From: a virus
Strand: one strand, 5' to 3'
Virus record (IMG/VR): IMGVR_UViG_3300032323_000739
Location: 1-64,000 of that record
DNA: 64,000 bases
Below the pieces are notes generated by a model. It was not told the origin of the DNA. It was given only the letters and a program-made list of their open reading frames with translations, and made no database searches. Shown here piece after piece: positions 45,719 through 53,369 of this stretch (its first letter is position 1; each line of letters starts with the position of its first letter). A program made the translations under genes and the position numbers.

Positions 45719-46413
45719 TGTACGACATAGTGTTTATCAGTTACGGTGAGCCTAATGCAGAAGCCAATTGGGAACGATTAAAAAATAGATATCCCTTGGC
45801 TAAACGTGTTACCAATGTGGCAGGAATTCATCAAGCACATATTGCCGCGGCTAAAAAAGCCTTTACTAAAATGGTTTGGGTAGTGGATGGCGATGCAGAG
45901 GTATTACCTACATTTAATTTTGACTACGAAGTTAGCGAATGGGATTTAGATGTAGTACATGTATGGCGCAGTCGTAATCCTATAAATGATTTAGAATACG
46001 GGTACGGCGGAGTAAAACTATTGCCACGTAAGTTAACGCTGGATATGGATATTTCTAAACCAGACATGACTACCAGTATTAGTACAAAATTTAAAGCAAT
46101 GGCTGAAGTTAGTAATATTACTGCTTTTAACACTGATCCGTTTAATACTTGGAAGAGTGCGTTTCGCGAGTGCGTTAAGTTAGCCAGTAAAGTTATAGAT
46201 GGACAAGTTGACACTGAAACTGAGCATAGGTTATTAGAGTGGTGTACCCCACACGTAGATAGATTGCACGGTAACTGGGCGTTTCTTGGCGCAGAGGATG
46301 GCAAAATGTACGGCATGCAAAAGGCCGGAGATTTAAAAGCACTAGGTAAAATAAATGATTTTGAATGGCTACGACAATTCTTTTCAAGATATCCCGTTCC
46401 ACCAAATAGTTAA
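45718..46413 (+). CDS. Glycosyltransferase-like protein, paralogue of 34247-35143
   Basis: 231 residues. Shares with the product of 34247-35143 the blocks ISYGEPNAEANWERLKNR, LAKRV, WVVDGDAEV (D57-G58-D59), YGYGGVKLLPRKL, and AFRECVKLASKVI. VDGD fits a DxD nucleotide-sugar site. The copy is shorter at the C-terminus. Two copies flank the radical SAM-to-cyclase region at either end, so a shared step on different acceptors is possible. The ATG at 45718 (TAATG overlap) is preferred over the GTG at 45709. Confidence 0.6.
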   Translation: MYDIVFISYGEPNAEANWERLKNRYPLAKRVTNVAGIHQAHIAAAKKAFTKMVWVVDGDAEVLPTFNFDYEVSEWDLDVVHVWRSRNPINDLEYGYGGVKLLPRKLTLDMDISKPDMTTSISTKFKAMAEVSNITAFNTDPFNTWKSAFRECVKLASKVIDGQVDTETEHRLLEWCTPHVDRLHGNWAFLGAEDGKMYGMQKAGDLKALGKINDFEWLRQFFSRYPVPPNS

Positions 46414-47353
46414 ATTTGGTCAACGCACTATGCTTGAACGACCTTTGTTCAACGTAAGTTGGATACTAGGTCGTTTTTGTAATTATAATTGTAGTTACTG
46501 CTGGCCCTATGCTAGAAGTGATAAATTGGATCATCTAGATTATGAAACTTATACAAACACCGTTGACGAAATAAAACGTCAGGCACGTGAACAAGGCTTC
46601 ACTGATTTTCATTGGAGTTTTAGTGGCGGCGAACCTACAGCATATAAACGATTATTAGATTTAGTTAAACATTTAGACGATGGAGTAAAATCTCCTTATC
46701 AAAGTATCCACATGACTACTAATCTTAGTCCAGGAAGTAAGTGGTGGGGCACCTGGTGTAAAAATACTGAGATGCTACAACGCAGAAGTTTAACAGCCAG
46801 TTTCCATACAGAATTTGCACGTGAACAAGAATTTGGAGACAAATGTCTACAATTAAATTACGAAGGTGTTCATGTAACAGTAAATCAGGTAATGGTTCCA
46901 GAATTGTTCTGGGACACCTATGCACGATGCGAACGTCTATACAAACGAGGTATAAATGTAACACTAAAACCTCAAAGCGATCCTACGGCTAGTTTTGTAG
47001 TCAGTGGTTACGATGACAAAATGTTAGAGGTTATGCAAACAGGATTTCCGCAATTATCGAGTGGCGAGCAGTTGTATCAGGTAGCATTATTTGACGAGTT
47101 AGGGCACGAATATTTGTTTGATCAAGCCGAAAGATTTAACGCATTTGGTTTTAACAAATTTCAAAATTGGACTTGCAATGCTGGCTATCAAAGTGTTATA
47201 ATAAGAAGCAACGAAGTTAAACGTAGTTATAGTTGTCACGATGAATCATTAGGAACTTTGATAAGCGGATTTAAATTATTTGACAGTCCTAAAAAATGTA
47301 TAACTCCAACTTGTGTTAGTTCGGCAGATAGTAAAATACCAAAAATAAAATGA
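46355..47353 (+). CDS. Radical SAM protein
   Basis: 332 residues with the iron-sulfur motif CNYNCSYC (C42, C46, C49) and FSGGEPTAYKRLLDLVKHLD as the SAM-binding segment. The C-terminal part has CNAGYQSVIIRSNEVKRSYS plus further cysteines (CITPTCVSSAD), possible ligands of an auxiliary cluster. The start is uncertain: ATG 46355 overlaps the previous gene by 59 bases, while ATG 46430 is in frame and outside it; neither has a good Shine-Dalgarno. Substrate unknown; a modification of a sugar or peptide is the family norm. Confidence 0.78.
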   Translation: MILNGYDNSFQDIPFHQIVKFGQRTMLERPLFNVSWILGRFCNYNCSYCWPYARSDKLDHLDYETYTNTVDEIKRQAREQGFTDFHWSFSGGEPTAYKRLLDLVKHLDDGVKSPYQSIHMTTNLSPGSKWWGTWCKNTEMLQRRSLTASFHTEFAREQEFGDKCLQLNYEGVHVTVNQVMVPELFWDTYARCERLYKRGINVTLKPQSDPTASFVVSGYDDKMLEVMQTGFPQLSSGEQLYQVALFDELGHEYLFDQAERFNAFGFNKFQNWTCNAGYQSVIIRSNEVKRSYSCHDESLGTLISGFKLFDSPKKCITPTCVSSADSKIPKIK

Positions 47354-48021
47354 AAAGATTAATAGCGTTCGGAGATTCCATGACCTATGGTGTAGGATTA
47401 GAAGATTGCTGGCCGGATACCGAGAAACCTAGTAAGCACTGTTGGCCCGAAATAATTGCGTCGACACTTGGAAGAAAATGCATTAACAAATCAGTGCCAG
47501 GGTCTAGTAACAAACGAATATGGTATTCTATATCTAAGTTTAAATTCCGTTCAGACGATTTGGTATTAATTTTATGGACATATCCTGATAGAACTGCGGT
47601 TATTCGAACTCCCTTTAATATAACAAATTTATTGCCTAGTCAAGTAGGCAATAGTTATGGAGAAGTAGAAATAATGGCACGTAGTTATTATGAAAATCTT
47701 CATGCTTTCTATGATTCTGATGTCGCAAGCAAACTTTATATAAGAGATGCTACTAGAAAAATAAAAGATCTGGGACTAGAGTTTTATCAGATGATTGCTG
47801 AGCCTCGAGATAAGTTTTTATTTGAAAATATAGAACATATTTCGCTATTCATGAGTAACTATGAAAGAAATTATAATAAAGCCCTAGACGACAATCATGC
47901 CGGACCCGACGGTCACAAAGCATTTGCTCGAGATTTTTTAAAATATATAAATGTTGATACAGATTTAGTTGCTCCTAAACCTTTAAGTTTTTTTGAAAAG
48001 ATTAAAAAAAGATGCAGATAG
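47350..48021 (+). CDS. SGNH/GDSL-hydrolase-like protein
   Basis: 223 residues. LIAFGDSMTYGVGLEDCWPD contains the candidate nucleophile S10; SVPGSSNKRIWYSI gives a Gly/Asn block and NHAGPDGHKAFARDF the C-terminal His. This is the fourth protein of this type in the island, and the one with the most standard GDSxTxG block. ATGA overlap with the radical SAM gene upstream and a ten-base overlap with the methyltransferase-like gene downstream. Confidence 0.75.
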   Translation: MKRLIAFGDSMTYGVGLEDCWPDTEKPSKHCWPEIIASTLGRKCINKSVPGSSNKRIWYSISKFKFRSDDLVLILWTYPDRTAVIRTPFNITNLLPSQVGNSYGEVEIMARSYYENLHAFYDSDVASKLYIRDATRKIKDLGLEFYQMIAEPRDKFLFENIEHISLFMSNYERNYNKALDDNHAGPDGHKAFARDFLKYINVDTDLVAPKPLSFFEKIKKRCR

Positions 48022-48602
48022 ATACAGAACATTTACACCACTGGATGAGAGCAATTCGATCTAGCAAAGATCCTATACGTACCATGGATGCTTTTTGGAG
48101 AGGCCAAATTCTTAGTAAAGAATGGTTAATAGACAATATTAAACCGTTTGTCAATCAAGAAGTGTCTATAGACATACATGGCGGGTGGGTAGGAGTGTTA
48201 TCTAGTATGTTGTTTCAATCTGGCTTATCTATTAAACATATTCGTAGTATCGACATAGATCCAGACTGCAAGGATATAGCATCTAATATGAATCAGATAG
48301 AACTAGAACAAGGAAGATTTAGAGCTGTCACAGCAGATATGTGTACTATTCGCAGTGATGCAGATATTATAATTAATACTAGTTGTGAACACATTACACA
48401 AGATCAATACGACACTTGGTCAATAGGACATCCTAACAACAGTCTATTGGTATTACAGAGCAACAACTACAGCATTCCTGAACACGTTAGGCCTGCTCAA
48501 GATTTAGAAGAATTTAAATCTCAATGTGATGTAAATGTATTATGGGCAGGAGAATTAGAACTACCCCTGTACAAGCGATTTATGATTATAGGAACTAGAT
48601 GA
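48012..48602 (+). CDS. Class I SAM-dependent methyltransferase-like protein
   Basis: 196 residues. EVSIDIHGGWVGVLSSMLFQ is a probable motif I (glycine loop), IRSIDIDPDCKDIASNMNQI an acidic motif II-like strand, and ADIIINTSCEHITQDQYDTW the region where motif IV would be. The N-terminus (MRAIRSSKDPIRTMDAFWRG) resembles small methyltransferase-like proteins of marine phages. Target is unknown; a hydroxyl or carboxyl on a sugar or a small molecule is possible in this context. Confidence 0.65.
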   Translation: MQIDTEHLHHWMRAIRSSKDPIRTMDAFWRGQILSKEWLIDNIKPFVNQEVSIDIHGGWVGVLSSMLFQSGLSIKHIRSIDIDPDCKDIASNMNQIELEQGRFRAVTADMCTIRSDADIIINTSCEHITQDQYDTWSIGHPNNSLLVLQSNNYSIPEHVRPAQDLEEFKSQCDVNVLWAGELELPLYKRFMIIGTR

Positions 48603-49468
48603 TGAACAAACATTTTATTGAAATAGCACAATTTTACATGACTAATGTTTGTAATCTTACCTGTAATAATTGCTGTACTTTCAATAATAGAAGATTTTCG
48701 GGACACTATAAATTTAACGATTATCGAGATCATTATATTGAGTGGTCAAAAAAAGTTGATTTAGATTTTATGAGTATCCTAGGTGGAGAACCGTATGCTA
48801 ATCCAGATTTACCAAATTGGATAGATGGTCTCAGATCCTGCTGGCCAGATAACAAAAATTTTAGTATTTGTACAAACGGATCTTATCTCTCTACCTTCAA
48901 AGAATTGTCAAGAGATGCAATAAAAAAGGGATTATGGTTAGAAATAAATGTTCACGATCCTAATCAATATGATGATATTAAAAACAATTTGTTAGAAATT
49001 ATCAGTGTCTTTAATTATGAAGAAAAAGTTATACCTGATAAATTTCATGTAGATCATCTTGAATACTATGCTGACGGTATAAAAATAGCTCAAATAGTCA
49101 AATATTATAATTTTTTTAATTCAGCAACTACAGAGATTAAAAATAGAGTAACGTATTTTCATAATAGTAATCCAGAAATTGCTCACAGTGCTTGTTCAGC
49201 ATTTGATTGTCATTATTTTGTAAGAGGCGAACTTTATAAATGTTTTTTAACAGCAGTGGGAAGAGATTTAAATCAGCAATTTTTGATAGAGGATCGTGCT
49301 AAAACTCTTCTAGAAAACTATCAGGCCTGCTCACCGTGGTCTTCGGACGAACAAATTAAACAATTTATGAACAATATTAAAACCCCAATATCTCAATGTA
49401 GTCTTTGTCCAGAAAAATTAAATTTACAGCCTATATGGCCTTTAGAAAAGACCAAAATTAAATTGTAG
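48599..49468 (+). CDS. Radical SAM protein
   Basis: 289 residues with CNLTCNNC (C18, C22, C25) as cluster motif, DFMSILGGEPYANPDLPNWI containing GGEP, and FSICTNGSYLSTFKEL. Additional cysteines near the C-terminus (CSAFDCHYFVRGELYKC and CSLCPEKLNLQ) could hold further clusters in a SPASM- or twitch-like domain. The double ATG at 48599/48602 overlaps the preceding stop. It ends before the hairpin at 49473, closing this part of the island. Confidence 0.78.
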   Translation: MMNKHFIEIAQFYMTNVCNLTCNNCCTFNNRRFSGHYKFNDYRDHYIEWSKKVDLDFMSILGGEPYANPDLPNWIDGLRSCWPDNKNFSICTNGSYLSTFKELSRDAIKKGLWLEINVHDPNQYDDIKNNLLEIISVFNYEEKVIPDKFHVDHLEYYADGIKIAQIVKYYNFFNSATTEIKNRVTYFHNSNPEIAHSACSAFDCHYFVRGELYKCFLTAVGRDLNQQFLIEDRAKTLLENYQACSPWSSDEQIKQFMNNIKTPISQCSLCPEKLNLQPIWPLEKTKIKL

Positions 49469-49472
49469 TCAA

Positions 49473-49503
49473 AACAACCTATGTAGAATGATAGGTTTGT
49501 TTA
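49473..49503 (+). terminator. Probable intrinsic terminator
   Basis: AACCTAT (49476-49482) and ATAGGTT (49491-49497) form a seven-bp stem with an eight-base loop; flanking AAAC and TGTTT extend the pairing past one bulge. The T-rich stretch to 49502 follows. It lies in the only sizeable gap (49469-49528) of the plus-strand island. Confidence 0.5.
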
Positions 49504-49507
49504 AATA
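49500..49507 (+). promoter_or_regulatory. Possible late-type promoter TTTAAATA
   Basis: TTTAAATA directly follows the hairpin and precedes the epimerase ATG (49529) by 21 bases, the same spacing as the clear late motifs. It continues TAAATATCA exactly as the motif before gp6 (7276-7286). One base differs from TATAAATA; a Shine-Dalgarno CCAAGGAA lies at 49514-49521. Confidence 0.35.
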
Positions 49508-49528
49508 TCATGAACCAAGGAATATTCT

Positions 49529-50452
49529 ATGAAAATTTTAATGACCGGAACCAGTGGATTTATCGGATCACATCTTAAACCACTGATTGAAAAAAATCAT
49601 ACTTTTTACTCTCTTAAAAGCGATTTGTTAGATTTTGAAGCAGTAACCAAAGAAGTATTAGATTTTAAACCAGATGTCATAGTACACCTTGGTGCTCGTA
49701 CAGAAGTTGAAAAAAGTTTTTATGAGCAAATAACATTTAGTCAAATTAATTATGTTGGTAGCGTCAACTTAATCGAAGCGGCTAGCAAAGTAGAGAATTT
49801 TAAAAATTTTGTTTTTGCCAGTACCATGGAAGTGTATGGCTGGCAACCTATTAGCGACGAAATTAAAGATAACGGTCAACCTTTAAATCATGTTGCGTTT
49901 GATGAAAATACCGAACCTCACCCTAATGCTCCCTATGCTGTAGCCAAATACGGTGTAGAAAAATATCTTGAATATATGCATCGTAGTTGCGGCTTTCCTT
50001 TTAGTGCCATTCGTCAGACTAATAGTTATGGTCGTAAAGATAATGATTTCTTTGTTGTAGAACAAATTATTACACAGATGTTAAAAAATCCTAATGAGGT
50101 AAATTTTGGTTATGCCGAGCCTTTTCGCAATTTTATTTTTATTGATGATTTACTTGCCGCTTGGATGACATTAATAGAAGATCCTAACATCGGTAAAACA
50201 GGAAAAATTTTTACAGTAGGACCAGACAATCCTATCAAGATAAAAGATCTAGCCAGCATTATTGCTAAGAAACTAAACTGGAACGGTGCAATTAACTGGA
50301 ATAAAAAACCTAAGCGTCAGGGAGAAATTTACTGGTTAAACAGCAACCATAATCTTTTAACTAAACACACTGGGTGGACTCCTAAGGTTAGTTTAAATGA
50401 CGGCATTGATCGAACTATAGAAATTTGGAGAAACATTTTACATGTTAAATGA
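49529..50452 (+). CDS. NAD-dependent epimerase/dehydratase (extended SDR)
   Basis: 307-residue sugar-nucleotide enzyme. ILMTGTSGFIGSHLKPLIEK has the NAD site GxxGxxG, VHLGARTEVEKSF and FASTMEVYG the expected core, and PYAVAKYGVEKYL the catalytic YxxxK. RNFIFIDDLLAAW fits the substrate lid of UDP-hexose epimerases and GDP-mannose dehydratases. It would act on an NDP-sugar, changing stereochemistry or removing water. Overlaps the oxygenase fusion by eleven bases. Confidence 0.85.
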   Translation: MKILMTGTSGFIGSHLKPLIEKNHTFYSLKSDLLDFEAVTKEVLDFKPDVIVHLGARTEVEKSFYEQITFSQINYVGSVNLIEAASKVENFKNFVFASTMEVYGWQPISDEIKDNGQPLNHVAFDENTEPHPNAPYAVAKYGVEKYLEYMHRSCGFPFSAIRQTNSYGRKDNDFFVVEQIITQMLKNPNEVNFGYAEPFRNFIFIDDLLAAWMTLIEDPNIGKTGKIFTVGPDNPIKIKDLASIIAKKLNWNGAINWNKKPKRQGEIYWLNSNHNLLTKHTGWTPKVSLNDGIDRTIEIWRNILHVK

Positions 50453-51566
50453 ACTGCAAACTCATTGGGACAACAAAGTTGTTAATTACAATTTAGAAAA
50501 GTATAACTGGCCTGCGTGGGCGTTAAGTGTCATACAAGAAGTTGCACCACAAGTAAAAGAACTTGAAACAATGCATGAAGTTCTTACTCCCGTTGAGATT
50601 GTGCGGGTAAGTCAGCATGTGCAAAATTCATGCAGTCGTAAAGATTTTATGGAACGATTTGATGAATTTGCCGCAGGCATAGTTCCACAACGAATTGCTG
50701 GTAAACGTTACATGATTCAACGTCAAGGCACTCTTCGTGTGGTAATTCCCAATCAAGAAAGCGTAGGACGTAGACTGGCGTTTCATCAAGGTATTTTTGT
50801 AGGAAATGGTCGCGGTTGTCGTACTATCTGGACCCCATTTACAGAAGCCAAAGGTACTAATACTATGTGGATGTTAGACTTAGATATTAGTCGAGAAATT
50901 ACAAAACGTGTGCTTGCTGAAAAGTGGAGTCTTGAAAAGTTTGAAGAAGAAAGTCTAAAACATGCCTGGCCTGTTACACTGGAACCCGGCCAAAGCCACT
51001 TGTTCTTTCAAGAACATATACATGGCAATAAAAATAACACAGAGGGATATACTCGTGTTAGTATGGACATGCGTATTCTTATTGAAGGCGAAGAGTGGGG
51101 TCGTAGACTTCCTGGCGGATTTATGCGACTGCCAGGCGACTATGAAGTTGCAGACACAATGGACTATACTGGTAAAAGTTTTATTACCTATGCTGGTTGG
51201 AATAGTAAGTTTAGTAAAGATATTCCATTACCGATGCAACGTGCAATTATAGAGCCATACTGTCAAAAGAATAAGATTGCTTATACAAGTTACGAGTTTG
51301 AAAATGAACACATGGACTGGCAACCTGGACTAGAATACTACATTAAAGAACGTCCAGACGGTATTGTACTGTGCAGTATGTACTGTCTAACAGACGACGT
51401 GCAACGACGTAGCGAATTACTGCAACTGGCATTAGATCTAGGTGTAGAACTACACTTTGCCAACGAACTAGTAAGTTTAAAGTCAAAGAAAGATTTAGAA
51501 AAAATCGAAACCTATCTAAACTTTGCTGTACCTAAAAAAGGTCCGCATGTGTGGGAAGAACAATAA
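50442..51566 (+). CDS. Two-domain protein: 2OG-Fe(II)-oxygenase-like plus sporadic-carbohydrate-cluster domain
   Basis: 374 residues. The N-terminal two thirds (about 1-245) contain AFHQGIFVGNGRGCRTIWTP, then a Trp/Asp segment, and QSHLFFQEHIHGNKNNTEGY plus TRVSMDMRI, consistent with an oxygenase with H-x-E/D, distal His and a 2OG-binding Arg. From about 245, TYAGWNSKFSKDIPLPMQRA, then IIEPYCQKNKIAYTSYEFEN, DGIVLCSMYCL, and GVELHFANELVSL resemble the LIC12192-type proteins of sporadic carbohydrate clusters. In bacteria these are usually two genes beside an epimerase; here they are one polypeptide directly after an epimerase. The assignment relies on memory of those families. Confidence 0.6.
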   Translation: MLNELQTHWDNKVVNYNLEKYNWPAWALSVIQEVAPQVKELETMHEVLTPVEIVRVSQHVQNSCSRKDFMERFDEFAAGIVPQRIAGKRYMIQRQGTLRVVIPNQESVGRRLAFHQGIFVGNGRGCRTIWTPFTEAKGTNTMWMLDLDISREITKRVLAEKWSLEKFEEESLKHAWPVTLEPGQSHLFFQEHIHGNKNNTEGYTRVSMDMRILIEGEEWGRRLPGGFMRLPGDYEVADTMDYTGKSFITYAGWNSKFSKDIPLPMQRAIIEPYCQKNKIAYTSYEFENEHMDWQPGLEYYIKERPDGIVLCSMYCLTDDVQRRSELLQLALDLGVELHFANELVSLKSKKDLEKIETYLNFAVPKKGPHVWEEQ

Positions 51567-52072
51567 TGAATAGAGGGCATATTACGCCATTTTGGAGTAT
51601 GAGTGATATTAAAGCAGTGTTATTCACTCCACCTGCAAACGTTTACAACGGTTTTAAATTGATGGATTATCAAGAGGATGTTTATAAAAATATTGATATT
51701 TCTATCAACATACACAAAACTCTTCCAGATTTTATTAGCAAGGAAATTCTTGAACAAGAGTTTAGTTGGCTAAAAGAAAAAATGTATGCTGTACATCGAA
51801 TGACTCCGGGTACCGGACTGCCCGAACACTCTGATAGGTATGAATATTATTCTAAAACTAATAACATTGATGACATTAATCAAATAGAGCGGATAATTGT
51901 ATTTTTAGAAGATAAAAAAATAGGTCACGAGTTTGTTTTAGAAAATTACAAATTTGAGGATTGGAAAGCCGGGGACTGGGTAAGTTGGGTCGGTGGAGCG
52001 AATCATGCCGCATACAACGAAGGTGCGGAAGATCGATATACTATGCAGATTACCGGTATTAAAAAAAGTTAG
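51566..52072 (+). CDS. 2OG-Fe(II) oxygenase-like protein
   Basis: 168 residues starting at an ATG that overlaps the previous stop (TAATG). GTGLPEHSDRYEYY gives the H-x-D iron pair and GGANHAAYNEGAEDRYTMQI the distal His and 2OG-binding Arg, in the usual order and distance. This small form resembles phage and cluster-associated hydroxylases. It converges with the minus-strand gene ending at 52059, the stops overlapping by 14 bases. Likely role: hydroxylation of a sugar, cyclitol or lipid. Confidence 0.68.
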   Translation: MNRGHITPFWSMSDIKAVLFTPPANVYNGFKLMDYQEDVYKNIDISINIHKTLPDFISKEILEQEFSWLKEKMYAVHRMTPGTGLPEHSDRYEYYSKTNNIDDINQIERIIVFLEDKKIGHEFVLENYKFEDWKAGDWVSWVGGANHAAYNEGAEDRYTMQITGIKKS

Positions 52073-53369
52073 AGTTTTTCTTAAGAGATTCTAAATTTTT
52101 AAAATTGTGTTCTATAATTGGTGTCATTTCACTATAGAGTACTTTTAAATCTTCTATTGATTTTGAACTTAGATAGTCAATAACTTTAAATATTTTTATT
52201 AATCGCTGTTCGTGATTTTCTTCTTGGTCATAACTTTCGTCCCAAAAATCACTAAAAGTTTTAAATCCTAGTTTTTTAGCATATTCTAAAGAATAAGGCG
52301 GAGCCATTAGTATAAAAGGTCTAAATGATTTAACTGCATTTAGAGTTTTTTCACTTAACATTCCTGTGGGCTGTGCAAATTTAGTTTCACTGACAACTGC
52401 ACAAAAACAACTTTGATATACTGATATAGGTAATTCGTTTATGCTAGGACACTCTTGTCTATGAAATACATAATCCATTACTATTGGTCCTTGATTTTGT
52501 AACTCCTCGACGCCATTTTTTATTTTTTTATAAAGTTCTGGGTAGATATTTTGCCAGCGATCGATATCAAACCACAGATTGCTGTTTATTTCTTCAAATG
52601 AAACATTGTGTTGCCAAGAATATTTTGTTTCTAAATTTTTTATATAACTGATTAATAAATGGCGGTATCCTGTGTATCTCCAGGCACCTGACCAAAATTT
52701 GTATTTTATTTTTGAGCAATCTGGTATATTAGAATCGGGATTATATGTATAAGTGGTAGTAGAATCAGTACTGTGTTTTAATAATGAGGTTTTAAAAATA
52801 TCTCGATTTTTAATTTCAAACGAATATTTTTCTTTAAAATATTTCTCAACGTTATAGTCAAAGGTATTGACTCTTACCTTTGTTAATCCATTTTTTAACA
52901 CAAATTTTTTAACACTATCTAGCTCAAAACAATGTAAATTTTCAATATTTTTTATAGTAGATTCGAAACCATTTATGATATAAACTGAATTTATTATTGG
53001 GTTATTATAAGCATCGGTGTCTTTTAAACTAAACGTATTTTTTTCGCCGATATCAAAAAACAAATTTTCGTAGAAGAAGATGTCCAATCCGTGTTCATTT
53101 ATATAAGTTACAACATCGTTAGGTAAAATTAAATTTTCTATTTGAGAAATTTGACCAATGCCTGTATAAACCATAAAAGGCGTTGGATAGTTGTATAGGT
53201 AAGTATCTTTGTAGTAGTCATCAAAATAATCAAAAAACGAATAATCATTACAAATTTCTTCTTGATTTACAATCTCTCCCGTTTTTAAAATAATAGAAGG
53301 CGACTGTATTTTTAAGTCTTGATATACAACACAAAAATAATAAGGACTTTCAACATCAAAATTTTTCAT
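52059..53369 (-). CDS. Putative glycosyltransferase-like protein, tandem paralogue A
   Basis: 436 residues; paralogue of the next gene. Shared blocks: Y-Y/H-x-FCVVY near the N-terminus; VYTGIGQISQIENL; YKFWSGAWRYTGYRHLLISY near 225; CAVVSETKFAQPTGMLSEKT near 333; LNAVKSFRPFILMAPPYSLE and FSDFWDESYDQEENH. The E-x-x-F...SEKT...RPFIL pattern recalls the donor-binding end of fucosyltransferase-like (GT10) enzymes. I cannot confirm the family. It is rich in Phe, Tyr and Asn and has no membrane segment. Four-base overlap with the paralogue. Confidence 0.45.
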   Translation of the reverse strand: MKNFDVESPYYFCVVYQDLKIQSPSIILKTGEIVNQEEICNDYSFFDYFDDYYKDTYLYNYPTPFMVYTGIGQISQIENLILPNDVVTYINEHGLDIFFYENLFFDIGEKNTFSLKDTDAYNNPIINSVYIINGFESTIKNIENLHCFELDSVKKFVLKNGLTKVRVNTFDYNVEKYFKEKYSFEIKNRDIFKTSLLKHSTDSTTTYTYNPDSNIPDCSKIKYKFWSGAWRYTGYRHLLISYIKNLETKYSWQHNVSFEEINSNLWFDIDRWQNIYPELYKKIKNGVEELQNQGPIVMDYVFHRQECPSINELPISVYQSCFCAVVSETKFAQPTGMLSEKTLNAVKSFRPFILMAPPYSLEYAKKLGFKTFSDFWDESYDQEENHEQRLIKIFKVIDYLSSKSIEDLKVLYSEMTPIIEHNFKNLESLKKNSNFF

